NCBI RefSeq assembly: GCF_014885015.1
Contig: NZ_JABMIJ010000001.1
Coordinates: 62,001 to 126,000 of the forward strand
From: Spirabiliibacterium falconis
GTDB lineage: Bacteria; Pseudomonadota; Gammaproteobacteria; Enterobacterales; Pasteurellaceae
DNA length: 64,000 nucleotides
Direction: 5' to 3'
Shown one piece after another: positions 11,849-21,520 of this stretch. The translations under genes were made by a program, and so were the position numbers. How positions within the stretch are numbered: position 1 is the stretch's first letter; every line of letters starts with the position of its first letter. The notes beneath the pieces are model-generated. The model did not search any database. It was not told the DNA's origin and saw nothing but the letters and a program-made list of their open reading frames with translations.

Positions 11849-12834
11849 CAATGCGATCTTATCAACTTTATCATTACGCCATCCCGATGGACTCACAGGT
11901 AGTGTTACGCAATCGTTTTTTGAAAGTGCGGGAAGGGCTTTTGGTCAAGGTCAAGTGCGGTGAACACGAGGGCTGGGGCGAAATTGCCCCATTGCCTGAG
12001 TATAGTGTTGAAACGTTGGAACAAGCCAAAGCACAGGCGTTGAGCTGGCTTTCTGCATGGGATGAAGCACGTTGTAAAGGGGAAAAATTGCCGTTTGATG
12101 GGCTTTATCCATCGGTGGCATTCGGGCTAAGTTGTGCGATGGCAGAACTGAAAGGATTGCTTGGTGAGGCGAGCAACATGCGCAGTGCGCCACTGTGTTA
12201 TGGTGATCCTGATGAACTTTATGCCAAGTTGGATAAAATTGAAGGCGAAAAAGTGGCGAAAATCAAGGTTGGCTTATATGAAGCGAACCGTGATGGATTG
12301 ATTGCGGATATGTTTTTAGAAGCCATTCCTGATCTAAAGCTGCGCCTTGATGCCAATCGCACATGGACGCTCGAAAAAGCATTACAGTTCGCTAAATACG
12401 TTAAACCACAGCATCGTGCACGCATTCAGTTTATTGAAGAGCCGTGCAAAACGCCTGACATGAGTCTTGAGTTTGCACGTCAAACAGGCATTGCACTGGC
12501 ATGGGACGAAAGTGTGCGCGAACCGCACTTTGAGGTGCGCAACGCGGAAAATGTGCGTGCGATTGTGATTAAACCGACACTCGTTGGCAGCCTTGAGCGT
12601 TGCATTGCGTTAATCGCACAAGCACATGCGCAAGGCATGCTCGCGGTGATCAGCTCGTCGATTGAATCCAGCTTTGGGCTAACCCAATTGGCGCGTATCG
12701 CTGCGCAATATACGCCAAATACCACACCAGGGCTGGACACGTTAGATTTAATGCAGTTGCAACTGGTGCGCCCTTGGCAGGGAGCAAGTTTGCCGTTAGT
12801 CGGGCTTGAAAGTGAATTTGTAACCGCACTTTAA
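11845..12834 (+). CDS. menC: o-Succinylbenzoate synthase
   Basis: Enolase-superfamily dehydratase converting SHCHC to o-succinylbenzoate. With the ATG at 11845 (AGGAG five bases before, overlapping the previous stop as ATGA) the product has 329 residues. The catalytic series is readable: KIKVGLYEA lysine, LRLDANRTW aspartate, FIEEPC glutamate, AWDESV aspartate and VIKPTLVGS lysine. An open frame extends to 11716 but lies inside the preceding gene and lacks a site. The final codons ACC GCA CTT TAA are an uptake word. Confidence 0.94.
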   Translation: MTMRSYQLYHYAIPMDSQVVLRNRFLKVREGLLVKVKCGEHEGWGEIAPLPEYSVETLEQAKAQALSWLSAWDEARCKGEKLPFDGLYPSVAFGLSCAMAELKGLLGEASNMRSAPLCYGDPDELYAKLDKIEGEKVAKIKVGLYEANRDGLIADMFLEAIPDLKLRLDANRTWTLEKALQFAKYVKPQHRARIQFIEEPCKTPDMSLEFARQTGIALAWDESVREPHFEVRNAENVRAIVIKPTLVGSLERCIALIAQAHAQGMLAVISSSIESSFGLTQLARIAAQYTPNTTPGLDTLDLMQLQLVRPWQGASLPLVGLESEFVTAL

Positions 12835-12929
12835 TGTTGAGTGAGGCACAAAATAAGGGAAATGCATAGAAAAGTGCGGTTATTTGATTAAACTTGCGTA
12901 TAATGGCTGCGATGTGGAAAGGATATGAT

Positions 12930-13370
12930 ATGAAGATTTTATTACTCAATGGACCTAATCTGAATATGCTAGGCAAGCGTGAGCCTGAGCATTATGGGCG
13001 ATTAACATTAGCACAGATTGAGCAAAATGTCGCGCAAGAAGCGCAAACATTAGGCGTGTCGTTGGATTGTTTTCAAAGTAATAGTGAGGTCGGGCTAATT
13101 GATAAAATTCACCAAAGTTTTCAACATATTGACTTTATTATTATCAATCCTGCGGCATTTACCCACACTAGTGTTGCCTTGCGTGATGCACTATTGAGTG
13201 TGGCAATTCCCTTTGTGGAAGTGCATTTATCAAATGTTCACGCACGCGAACCTTTTCGCCATCACTCTTATTTAAGTGATAAAGCGGTGGGCGTGATTTG
13301 CGGCTTGGGCGCACAGGGTTACCACTATGCGTTGCGGTTTGCCGTTGATTATTTGCAACAAAAAAGGTAA
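12930..13370 (+). CDS. aroQ: 3-dehydroquinate dehydratase, type II
   Basis: Third step of the shikimate pathway. The 146-residue protein has the type II motifs [19 protein letters not shown] with the catalytic tyrosine loop, [16 protein letters not shown] with the active-site histidine, and [17 protein letters not shown]. The ATG at 12930 has AAAGGA at proper spacing; the 12 upstream in-frame codons are not part of the family. aroQ next to accB-accC is a common gammaproteobacterial arrangement. Confidence 0.95.
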   Translation: MKILLLNGPNLNMLGKREPEHYGRLTLAQIEQNVAQEAQTLGVSLDCFQSNSEVGLIDKIHQSFQHIDFIIINPAAFTHTSVALRDALLSVAIPFVEVHLSNVHAREPFRHHSYLSDKAVGVICGLGAQGYHYALRFAVDYLQQKR

Positions 13371-13517
13371 ATTGGACGCAATATTCACTAATTTCAGTGA
13401 AATTTATCGCAATTTTCCCGAAATTAAGGTAACCTAGATAAAGTACCGTAACGTTATTTTTATAAGTTGAAACTATTTTGGCTTAATATTTTATACATGA
13501 ACAAGTGAGCGAATGTA

Positions 13518-13979
13518 ATGGATATCCGTAAAATTAAAAAACTAATTGAGTTAGTCGAAGAGTCTGGCATTATGGAAATTGAAATTTCCGAAGGTGAAGA
13601 GTCAGTTCGTATTAGTCGTGGCAGTGCAGCACCGCAAGCCGTGCAATATACATTACCTGCCAGTGCGCCTGTACAATCAGCCCCTGCTGCACCGAGTGTA
13701 AATGAAAGTGCGAATGTAGCAGCACCAGCACCAGCAACCCCAACAGGACATGAAGTGCGTAGCCCAATGGTCGGCACATTCTACCGCGCACCAAGCCCAG
13801 AAGCTGCACCGTTTGTCGAAGTTGGCAGCCAAGTTAAAGTAGGTGATCCGCTCTGTATCGTGGAAGCAATGAAAATGATGAACCGCATAGAGTCTGATAA
13901 AGCGGGTGTGGTCAAAGCAATCATTGTTGACGATGGCGATGCGGTTGAATTTGATCAGCCTCTAATCATTATTGAATAA
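13518..13979 (+). CDS. accB: Biotin carboxyl carrier protein of acetyl-CoA carboxylase
   Basis: Carries biotin between the carboxylase (AccC) and the transferase in fatty acid synthesis. The 153 residues consist of an N-terminal assembly segment (1-35), an Ala/Pro-rich linker (about 36-78) and a biotinyl domain. The biotinylated lysine is Lys119 in EAMKMMN, and the protruding-thumb segment is present. The 147 bases upstream probably hold its promoter; I did not find a strong -35/-10 pair there. accC follows after 49 bases. Confidence 0.96.
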   Translation: MDIRKIKKLIELVEESGIMEIEISEGEESVRISRGSAAPQAVQYTLPASAPVQSAPAAPSVNESANVAAPAPATPTGHEVRSPMVGTFYRAPSPEAAPFVEVGSQVKVGDPLCIVEAMKMMNRIESDKAGVVKAIIVDDGDAVEFDQPLIIIE

Positions 13980-14028
13980 TTTTTAACCGCACTTTTAAGG
14001 TGTGGTTTGACGAGCGTGGATTGAGAGT

Positions 14029-15369
14029 ATGTTAAAAAAAGTTGTGATCGCTAACCGCGGAGAAATTGCGTTGCGCATTTTGAGAGCCTGCAAAGAGTTA
14101 GGCATTAAAACAGTGGCGGTGCATTCCACAGCGGATAGAGATTTAAAACATGTTTTGCTAGCCGATGAAAGTATTTGTATTGGGCCTGCGCCATCAAGTA
14201 AAAGTTATCTAAATATTCCTGCACTCATTGCAGCTGCGGAAGTGACAGGTGCTGATGCCATTCACCCAGGTTATGGGTTTTTATCTGAAAATGCGGATTT
14301 TGCGGAACAAGTTGAGCGTTCAGGTTTTGTGTTTATCGGTCCGACCGCAGACGTTATTCGTTTAATGGGAGATAAAGTTTCGGCGATTAATGCCATGAAA
14401 GCAGCGGGTGTGCCGTGTGTGCCAGGATCAGATGGTCCTTTAGGAAGCGATATTAAGAAAAATCTTGCGATGGCAGAAAAAATTGGCTATCCGGTTATTA
14501 TCAAAGCCTCTGGCGGTGGCGGTGGTCGCGGTATGCGTGTAGTGCGTAGTGCCGATGAGCTGGAGCAAGCAATTGCGATGACCAAATCTGAAGCAAAAGC
14601 GGCATTTAATAATGACGTGGTGTATATGGAAAAATATTTAGAAAATCCGCGTCATGTTGAAATTCAAGTGCTTGCGGATACCCATGGAAATGCCGTTTAT
14701 CTTGCCGAGCGTGATTGCTCTATGCAACGTCGCCACCAAAAAGTGGTGGAAGAAGCTCCTGCACCAGGGATTGATGATCAATTACGCAAAGACATTGGGC
14801 AGCGTTGTGCCAATGCATGTGTGGAAATCGGTTATCGTGGTGCTGGTACATTTGAATTCTTATATGAGAATGGCGAATTCTATTTCATTGAAATGAATAC
14901 CCGTATCCAAGTTGAGCATCCAGTTACTGAAATGATCACAGGTGTTGATTTGGTCAAAGAGCAGTTACGTATCGCTTCAGGGATGCCGTTATCGGTGAAA
15001 CAAGATGACATTAAAGTACGTGGGCATGCTATTGAGTGTCGTATTAACGCAGAAGATCCACGTAACTTCCTGCCATCACCTGGGAAAGTGACACGTTTAC
15101 ATACACCAGGCGGCTTTGGTATTCGCTGGGATTCGCACATTTATGATGGCTACACCGTACCACCACATTATGATTCCATGATTGCAAAACTGATCAGTTA
15201 TGGTGAAACGCGTGAAGAGGCGATTACACGAATGCGTAATGCACTTTCAGAAGTGATTATTGAAGGACTAAAAACCAATATTCCACTCCATGAAATGATT
15301 ATGGATGACGACGCTTTCAACCGTGGCGGTAGCAATATTCACTATCTTGAGAAAAAACTGGGGTTATAA
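14029..15369 (+). CDS. accC: Biotin carboxylase of acetyl-CoA carboxylase
   Basis: ATP-grasp enzyme that carboxylates biotin on AccB. The 446 residues match the family: [21 protein letters not shown] at the start, the glycine-rich ATP lid [14 protein letters not shown], the EERDCS-type segment [21 protein letters not shown], and [17 protein letters not shown] at the active site. An uptake-word half and a GC-rich terminator follow. Confidence 0.97.
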   Translation: MLKKVVIANRGEIALRILRACKELGIKTVAVHSTADRDLKHVLLADESICIGPAPSSKSYLNIPALIAAAEVTGADAIHPGYGFLSENADFAEQVERSGFVFIGPTADVIRLMGDKVSAINAMKAAGVPCVPGSDGPLGSDIKKNLAMAEKIGYPVIIKASGGGGGRGMRVVRSADELEQAIAMTKSEAKAAFNNDVVYMEKYLENPRHVEIQVLADTHGNAVYLAERDCSMQRRHQKVVEEAPAPGIDDQLRKDIGQRCANACVEIGYRGAGTFEFLYENGEFYFIEMNTRIQVEHPVTEMITGVDLVKEQLRIASGMPLSVKQDDIKVRGHAIECRINAEDPRNFLPSPGKVTRLHTPGGFGIRWDSHIYDGYTVPPHYDSMIAKLISYGETREEAITRMRNALSEVIIEGLKTNIPLHEMIMDDDAFNRGGSNIHYLEKKLGL

Positions 15370-15391
15370 TGTATAACCGCACTTTTTAACA

Positions 15392-15417
15392 AAACGGCGC
15401 ATAGTGCGCCGTTTTTT
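15392..15417. terminator. Intrinsic terminator after accC
   Basis: AAACGGCGCA and TGCGCCGTTT form a 10-base stem around TAG, followed by a T run. It overlaps the last codon of the convergent pssA. On the pssA side the stem is flanked by A/T bases, so it may serve both genes. Confidence 0.88.
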
Positions 15418-16783
15418 ATAATATCATTTTTACGATTTTATCTGCCTTTATGCGTTTAAACCGCTTAAGCAAACGTTTAACCTGCGTAGGGTAGTCTTGT
15501 AATTTATCTAAACATTGATAATTGTGTAAAATAGCCGTATGTTCACGGATAATTTCAAGTTCTTTTGTGGTTTGCTCCAGCAATGTATGTTCTGGATCGT
15601 GAATTAACAAACCATTTTCAGCGTCTAAACGCCATGCACGAGGGTTGAGATTGTTACCCGTTAACAAAATAAACTCTTCATCTACCCAAACGCCTTTGAG
15701 GTGATAGGAATTTTCACCGTGCTGCCATATACGAATAGTTAATAATTTATCATCAATAGCATGACGGAATTTTTTGCAAAAATTGCGTAGGTTCATTTCA
15801 TATAAATACGGCAGAGCCGATGCCATATGAAAAGGCGCATCAGGTGGTGTATAAAAATCATTAGCGGTCTTATCGCCAACGATAATTTCAACCTGTTTTC
15901 CTTCATGTAGGCGTTGCTTAATTTTGTGTTGCAAATGGCGTGGAAAATTAAAATAAGGGGTGCAGATAGTCAGCTTTTGCTGTACGGCATCAAATAACTG
16001 TTCAATTGTCGCATTGAGCAAATTATTGCTCCCTAAACCAAAAATAGGGGCAATTTGTAATTGTGTATTGCTCAACGTGTGTGCATTCTCAACACGATAT
16101 TGCCCCTGAGACGCAAGCATTTTGCGGTATTGACGTATTGATGGACGCAAAGTGCGGTCAAATGTTACGCCTTGATCTAAGCGTTTTACCACGGGTGCAT
16201 CCAATATATACTCCTGCACGAATGCCACGATGGTATTGGCTAATTCGGGATTGATAATTTTTTGATAGCGGTCATAACGATAACGCTGATGTTGGTGTAA
16301 ATAGACATCATTAATGCTTGCGCCGCTATAAAGCACGGTGTCGTCGAACACAAAACCTTTTAAATGCAGCACCCCAAATAGCTCGCGCGTGTTGATGGGA
16401 ACACCTAAAAAACGAATTTCCTGTTCGGCAGGCAAATTATGTGCAAGGCGTTGCTGTTCATACCATTGCGCGTTGGTTTGGCTTTCTTCTTCACCTAAAC
16501 GTCCACGTTGTGCACGGTGCATATCCACTAAAACGGTAATATCAAGCTGTGGGCAAATCTGCTTGGCGTGATATAATGCGTCTAAAATCTCTTGTCCCGC
16601 GGCATCGTTTTGCCAATAAAGTGCGGTCATCACAATGCGTGATTTGGCATTTTTGATTAATGCTAACAGCGTTTGTTTGAACGCAGCACTGGAATAAATA
16701 AATTCAACATCACTGGCCTTTTGAGGCAAAAACGCTAAACGATTAAGCTGTGTTATTGCATGAGAATAGTGAGTATTTTGCAT
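15416..16783 (-). CDS. pssA: CDP-diacylglycerol--serine O-phosphatidyltransferase
   Basis: Makes phosphatidylserine, precursor of phosphatidylethanolamine, at the inner membrane surface. The 455-residue protein belongs to the phospholipase D superfamily and has two HKD motifs: His140-Leu-Lys142 with Asp147 (HLKGFVFD) and His361-Leu-Lys363 with Asp368 (HLKGVWVD), each followed by a G-x-N segment (GASIN, GNNLN). Length fits the gammaproteobacterial type. Convergent with accC, divergent from the SPOUT methyltransferase gene. Confidence 0.94.
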   Translation of the reverse strand: MQNTHYSHAITQLNRLAFLPQKASDVEFIYSSAAFKQTLLALIKNAKSRIVMTALYWQNDAAGQEILDALYHAKQICPQLDITVLVDMHRAQRGRLGEEESQTNAQWYEQQRLAHNLPAEQEIRFLGVPINTRELFGVLHLKGFVFDDTVLYSGASINDVYLHQHQRYRYDRYQKIINPELANTIVAFVQEYILDAPVVKRLDQGVTFDRTLRPSIRQYRKMLASQGQYRVENAHTLSNTQLQIAPIFGLGSNNLLNATIEQLFDAVQQKLTICTPYFNFPRHLQHKIKQRLHEGKQVEIIVGDKTANDFYTPPDAPFHMASALPYLYEMNLRNFCKKFRHAIDDKLLTIRIWQHGENSYHLKGVWVDEEFILLTGNNLNPRAWRLDAENGLLIHDPEHTLLEQTTKELEIIREHTAILHNYQCLDKLQDYPTQVKRLLKRFKRIKADKIVKMIL

Positions 16784-16935
16784 ATCGTATTATGGTAAAG
16801 CCAAATTCATAATCCTTTAGTTTACTCTGAAATGAGATTATTTAACAGTAAAATCAAAAACCGCACTTTGTGTCACAAAATTTGCTATACTGATAGCCAT
16901 ACCATTCTATTTAACTGCAACAATTAAGGCATGCA

Positions 16936-17943
16936 ATGAGCGAGCAATTTAAAAAGCAACCCCACTTTCAACACGATAACGGTAAACAACGTTTTGCCGA
17001 GAAGAAATCGCCACGCAATGATCGTCAAAAAGAGCGCACTCAGACACTGCGAGGGGCGAGAAACACTAAAGCTGAGGCTGATGGATTTGTGTGGAAACAG
17101 ACGGAAATGGCGGCACAAAAAGCAGGAAAAAACGCAAGTGGCAGCGTAAGCGTGATGATAAAAGGAGAGGTGAGTGGTAAAAAAACAGGCCCACTTTCCC
17201 CTCGAGCGCCCGAGAAAATTCGCAAAAATCGTGATGAAGAGATGAAAATTTATGGGGTTGAGGCTTGCCTTGCTCGCTTTAAACAACACCCAGATAGTAT
17301 TGTTCGCTTGTGGGCGACAGTGGAAATGAGCCATAAATTGGGCGAGCAGTTGCGTTTTTTAGCCAGTCAACGGAAAGCATATCATGTGGTCAGTAGTGAG
17401 GAATTGGCGTTAGTGAGTGGTAGCGAACATCATGGTGGAATCTGTTTATTGGTGAAAAAAACGCTACCTATGGATTTGGAACGTTATCTTAAACAGGTAA
17501 AATTGCAAGACTGCGTACTGATTTTGCATGATATTCACAACGCACACACGATAGGGGCTATTTTGCGTACAGCGGCATTTTATGGCGTTACAGGGGTTAT
17601 TAGTCAACGGCCTGAAAAACTGCCAAGCCCAGCAGCGGCGCGTGTGGCAGAAGGGGCGTTGGAGTATGTGAATTTTATTGCTAGTACGCATCTTGATGCG
17701 ACGATCGCACGCCTGCAGCGAGCAGGTTATCAAGTGATTGCGCTCACGCAAGACAAACAAGCAACAGCATTAAATAAAGTGCGGTTTGGTGACAAAGTGG
17801 CGTTGATTTTAACGGAAAATGCAACCGCACTTTCAGCGTCAGTGGATGAACAGGTTGTGTTGTCATTTGACAGTCCTTTAGCCAATGGCGTGAATAGTGC
17901 AGTCAGTGCGGGAATTGTGCTTTCTCGGTGGTATTTTCGATAA
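16936..17943 (+). CDS. SpoU/TrmH-family (SPOUT) RNA 2'-O-methyltransferase, YfiF-like
   Basis: A 335-residue protein with a strongly basic, low-complexity N-terminus (about residues 1-95, many K/R/N/Q), a short L30e-like substrate-binding region, and a C-terminal SPOUT domain (about 180-335). Family motifs are HDIHNAHTIGAILRTAAFYG, the central SPSPAAARVAEGALEYV-like segment (here KLPSPAAARVAEGALEYV) and LSASVDEQVVLSF near the knot. This resembles E. coli YfiF; the RNA target is unknown to me. AAGGCATGCA precedes the ATG. Its stop abuts the stop of yfhL on the other strand. Confidence 0.85.
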   Translation: MSEQFKKQPHFQHDNGKQRFAEKKSPRNDRQKERTQTLRGARNTKAEADGFVWKQTEMAAQKAGKNASGSVSVMIKGEVSGKKTGPLSPRAPEKIRKNRDEEMKIYGVEACLARFKQHPDSIVRLWATVEMSHKLGEQLRFLASQRKAYHVVSSEELALVSGSEHHGGICLLVKKTLPMDLERYLKQVKLQDCVLILHDIHNAHTIGAILRTAAFYGVTGVISQRPEKLPSPAAARVAEGALEYVNFIASTHLDATIARLQRAGYQVIALTQDKQATALNKVRFGDKVALILTENATALSASVDEQVVLSFDSPLANGVNSAVSAGIVLSRWYFR

Positions 17944-18240
<297 letters not shown>

Positions 18241-18284
18241 TTATAATCTAAAAGCACGCTGAAAACCAATTTTATGGATATACT

Positions 18285-19007
18285 ATGACTTATTCTCCCG
18301 CTCAATTACGCCGTATTGTGCGTATTATTGTGATTTTTATCTCTGTGGTCGTTACCGCACTTTTCTATTCTCGCCAAGATAAACAGGCTGAAAATGATGT
18401 AGCGCAAGACTCGCCAAACATACAAAAAACGGACGCTAATCCCCATTATGATGTGTCGTTGGCACAAGATAAACTTGGACAAAATAAGCACGCCAGTGTT
18501 GATTACTATATGTTAGTGTTGTCATGGTCGCCTGGTTTTTGTGCTGAGCAGCGTGAGCACTATGGCAATCATCTTCCAGCAGGATTGCAATATCAATGTG
18601 ATTCCCAACAACAATTTGGGTGGGTTGTACACGGACTTTGGCCGCAAAATGCGAATGCACGCAGTATTCATCAGCACCCTCGTTTTTGCCAAGGGGATCT
18701 TCCGCCAGTTGACCGCACTTTGCTAGTGCGTTATTTATCGATGTCGCCAGGCTTGCAGTTATTGCAAGGAGAATGGGAAAAACACGGTGCTTGTGCTTTT
18801 AATCAAGCGCAAGCCTATTTTGATCAGGCGCAGCGTTTATTTAACAGCTTAACGTTGCCATCAGAAAAATTGAGTAAAGGGGAATTATTTCGCTTTATGC
18901 GTAAAAACAATCCGCAATTAGCGGGCAAGTATATGAATGCTTCACATAATGAATTGAAAATTTGCTACGATCTTGCTTGGCAACCAATGGATTGCCCAAT
19001 GAAATAG
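18285..19007 (+). CDS. RNase T2-family ribonuclease, membrane-anchored or exported
   Basis: Cyclising endoribonuclease of the T2 family, like periplasmic RNase I. The 240 residues begin with a hydrophobic segment (about 10-28, IVRIIVIFISVVVTALF) that is a signal anchor or uncleaved signal. The catalytic domain has WSPGFC, conserved segment I FGWVVHGLWP (His116) and segment II GEWEKHGAC (Glu163 or 165, Lys166, His167). Where many relatives have His-Glu-Trp this one has Gly-Glu-Trp, which may alter activity. Genes on both sides are unrelated. Confidence 0.85.
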   Translation: MTYSPAQLRRIVRIIVIFISVVVTALFYSRQDKQAENDVAQDSPNIQKTDANPHYDVSLAQDKLGQNKHASVDYYMLVLSWSPGFCAEQREHYGNHLPAGLQYQCDSQQQFGWVVHGLWPQNANARSIHQHPRFCQGDLPPVDRTLLVRYLSMSPGLQLLQGEWEKHGACAFNQAQAYFDQAQRLFNSLTLPSEKLSKGELFRFMRKNNPQLAGKYMNASHNELKICYDLAWQPMDCPMK

Positions 19008-19085
19008 TAAAGTGCGGTTGAGTTTGACGTTAATCAAGGAATTAATTAATAGCCTAAAATAATAGCGTCTTTCTTGCATTTTACA

Positions 19086-19113
19086 TTGAGATGAAAGATT
19101 AACTTGTTATAAT
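19086..19113 (+). promoter_or_regulatory. pgk promoter
   Basis: TTGAGA (19086-19091) and TATAAT (19108-19113) are 16 bases apart, giving a near-consensus sigma-70 promoter about 45 bases before the pgk ATG. Confidence 0.72.
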
Positions 19114-19157
19114 TTAACCGTGTTGATTTTTATTTTTAACCCAAAAGAGGACTTATT

Positions 19158-20327
19158 ATGTCAGTAATCAAAATGACCGATTTAGATCTGAATGGCAAAC
19201 GTGTGTTGATTCGTTCAGATTTGAACGTGCCTGTTAAAGATGGCAAAGTAACATCTGATGCGCGGATTAAAGCATCTATTCCAACCATTAAGCGTGCTTT
19301 AGAGCAAGGTGCAAGCGTGATGGTTACCTCTCACTTTGGTCGTCCAACTGAGGGGGAATACAATGCCGAGTTCTCTTTACAGCCTGTTGTGGATTACCTT
19401 AACAATGCGTTAGATGTGCCTGTGCGTTTAGAAAAAGATTACTTAAATGGTGTTGAGGTAAAACCTAACGAATTAGTTGTGTTGGAAAATGTACGTTTTA
19501 ACAAAGGCGAGAAAAAGGATGCTGATGAGTTGGCAAAACAGTATGCCGCACTTTGTGATGTATTTGTGATGGACGCATTTGGTACAGCACACCGTGCACA
19601 AGCCTCTACACATGGCGTAGCAAAATTTGCGCCTGTTGCTTGCGCAGGTCCATTGCTTGCGAATGAATTAGACGCATTGGGTAAAGCATTAAAGAACCCA
19701 GCTCGCCCAATGGTTGCGATTGTGGGCGGGTCTAAAGTATCAACGAAATTAACCGTGTTGGATTCATTGTCTAAAATTGCGGACCAATTAATCGTGGGTG
19801 GTGGTATTTCCAATACATTTGTGGCAGCTCAAGGGTTGAATGTGGGTAAATCGTTACATGAACCTGATCTTATCCCTGAAGCACAACGTTTACTTGGCGA
19901 ATCGGATATTCCATTACCAACAGATGTACGCGTTGGCAAAGAATTTTCAGAAACTGCACCTGCAACTGTGAAACCAGCAACCGATGTTCAAGATGATGAA
20001 GAAATTATGGATTTGGGTGATCAATCGGCAGAAAAATTAGCTGAGATTATCCGTGGTGCGAAAACCATTTTGTGGAATGGCCCGGTTGGGGTATTCGAGT
20101 TCCCGAACTTCCGTAAAGGAACTGAAATTGTGGCTCGTGCGATCGCAGATAGTGATGCGTTCTCCATTGCTGGAGGCGGCGACACACTGGCGGCAATTGA
20201 TCTATTTGGAATTGCAGATCAAATTTCATATATCTCAACAGGAGGCGGTGCATTCTTAGAGTTTGTGGAAGGTAAAGTGTTACCAGCCGTTGCGATTTTA
20301 GAAGAACGTGCAAAAGAACAAGCGTAA
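19158..20327 (+). CDS. pgk: Phosphoglycerate kinase
   Basis: Glycolytic ATP-forming enzyme. The 389 residues show [21 protein letters not shown] at the N-terminus, the substrate-binding [11 protein letters not shown], the hinge [11 protein letters not shown], and nucleotide-binding WNGPVGVFE and [11 protein letters not shown]. Length is typical of bacterial Pgk. It has its own promoter and lies directly before fbaA, a common pairing in gammaproteobacteria. Confidence 0.97.
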   Translation: MSVIKMTDLDLNGKRVLIRSDLNVPVKDGKVTSDARIKASIPTIKRALEQGASVMVTSHFGRPTEGEYNAEFSLQPVVDYLNNALDVPVRLEKDYLNGVEVKPNELVVLENVRFNKGEKKDADELAKQYAALCDVFVMDAFGTAHRAQASTHGVAKFAPVACAGPLLANELDALGKALKNPARPMVAIVGGSKVSTKLTVLDSLSKIADQLIVGGGISNTFVAAQGLNVGKSLHEPDLIPEAQRLLGESDIPLPTDVRVGKEFSETAPATVKPATDVQDDEEIMDLGDQSAEKLAEIIRGAKTILWNGPVGVFEFPNFRKGTEIVARAIADSDAFSIAGGGDTLAAIDLFGIADQISYISTGGGAFLEFVEGKVLPAVAILEERAKEQA

Positions 20328-20335
20328 TAATCCTC

Positions 20336-20356
20336 AAGGCGAGCGTCGCTCGCCTT
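20336..20356. repeat. Hairpin between pgk and fbaA
   Basis: AAGGCGAGCG and CGCTCGCCTT are perfect complements around a single T, so in RNA about eight pairs with a five-base loop can form. The following bases are CCCTTTAAT, not a T run, so it is more likely an mRNA-stability or partial-termination element than a full terminator. Confidence 0.7.
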
Positions 20357-20379
20357 CCCTTTAATATAAGGAAATGACT

Positions 20380-21462
20380 ATGTCTAAAATTTTCGATTTT
20401 GTAAAACCAGGTGTTATCACTGGTGATGATGTGCAAAAAGTATTTAATGTTGCAAAAGAAAACCAATTTGCATTGCCTGCGGTTAACTGTGTTGGTTCGG
20501 ATTCAATTAATGCGGTACTTGAAACGGCAGCACGTGTAAAAGCACCTGTCATTGTGCAGTTTTCAAATGGTGGTGCAGCCTTCTATGCGGGCAAAGGAAT
20601 TAAATTACCTGAGGGGCAACGTGCTGACGTGCTAGGTGCAATTGCCGGGGCAAAACATGTGCATCAAATGGCTGAACATTATGGCGTGCCAGTCATTTTG
20701 CATACAGACCACTGTGCGAAAAAATTATTGCCATGGATTGATGGCATGTTAGAAGCAGGTGAAAAACACTTTGCTGAAACGGGTAAACCGCTCTTTTCTT
20801 CTCATATGATCGATCTATCTGAAGAGCCATTAGAAGAAAATATGGAAATCTGTAAAAAATACCTTGAGCGTATGTCTAAAATTGGTATGACATTAGAAAT
20901 TGAATTAGGTATCACTGGTGGTGAGGAAGACGGTGTGGATAATTCAGACCGTGATCCAATGGAATTGTATTCTAAACCAGAAGAGATTGATTATGTATAT
21001 ACCGAGCTCTCAAAAGTTAGCCCACGTTTTACTGTGGCTGCGGCATTTGGTAACGTGCACGGTGTGTATAAACCTGGTAATGTGAAATTGACGCCGAAAA
21101 TTTTGAAAGCTGGTCAAGATTATATCCGTGAAAAACACGGCTTGAGCAGTGAAAAACCAGTGTCTTATGTATTCCACGGTGGCTCAGGCTCAACACATGA
21201 AGAAATTCAAGAGGCGGTTAGCTATGGTGTGGTAAAAATGAATATCGACACCGATACCCAATGGGCATCTTGGGATGGTATTTTACAATACTACAAAGCC
21301 AACGAAGCCTATCTACAAGGTCAGTTGGGTAACCCAACGGGTGAAGATGCGCCAAACAAAAAATATTACGATCCACGTGTTTGGTTGCGTAAAATGGAAG
21401 AGTCTATGTCTAAACGTTTAGAGCAGTCATTTGACGATCTAAATTGTCGTGATGTTCTATAA
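20380..21462 (+). CDS. fbaA: Fructose-bisphosphate aldolase, class II
   Basis: Zinc-dependent aldolase splitting fructose 1,6-bisphosphate. The product starts MSKIFDFVKPGVITGDDVQ and has 360 residues, the class IIA length. Zinc and catalytic motifs HTDHCAKKLLPWIDGML, the glutamate-rich loop ELGITGGEEDGVDN and VFHGGSGSTHEEI are intact. The ATG at 20380 is preferred over 20374 because AAGGA is then seven bases away. It probably shares pgk transcripts. Confidence 0.97.
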   Translation: MSKIFDFVKPGVITGDDVQKVFNVAKENQFALPAVNCVGSDSINAVLETAARVKAPVIVQFSNGGAAFYAGKGIKLPEGQRADVLGAIAGAKHVHQMAEHYGVPVILHTDHCAKKLLPWIDGMLEAGEKHFAETGKPLFSSHMIDLSEEPLEENMEICKKYLERMSKIGMTLEIELGITGGEEDGVDNSDRDPMELYSKPEEIDYVYTELSKVSPRFTVAAAFGNVHGVYKPGNVKLTPKILKAGQDYIREKHGLSSEKPVSYVFHGGSGSTHEEIQEAVSYGVVKMNIDTDTQWASWDGILQYYKANEAYLQGQLGNPTGEDAPNKKYYDPRVWLRKMEESMSKRLEQSFDDLNCRDVL

Positions 21463-21476
21463 TTCTACATTCGACA

Positions 21477-21510
21477 GAAAACCGCACTTTTATAAAAGTG
21501 CGGTTTTTCT
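21477..21510. terminator. Paired uptake-word terminator between fbaA and cpxA
   Basis: AAAACCGCACTTTT and AAAAGTGCGGTTTT form a long perfect stem with T runs on both strands, placed between convergent fbaA and cpxA. A bidirectional intrinsic terminator. Confidence 0.9.
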
Positions 21511-21520
21511 ATGTACTTGA

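Noticed and set aside
15540-15700. Phospholipase D-type endonuclease or toxin
   Set aside because: The HKD motifs belong to a full-length PssA with the expected length and spacing, so phosphatidylserine synthase is the better call.
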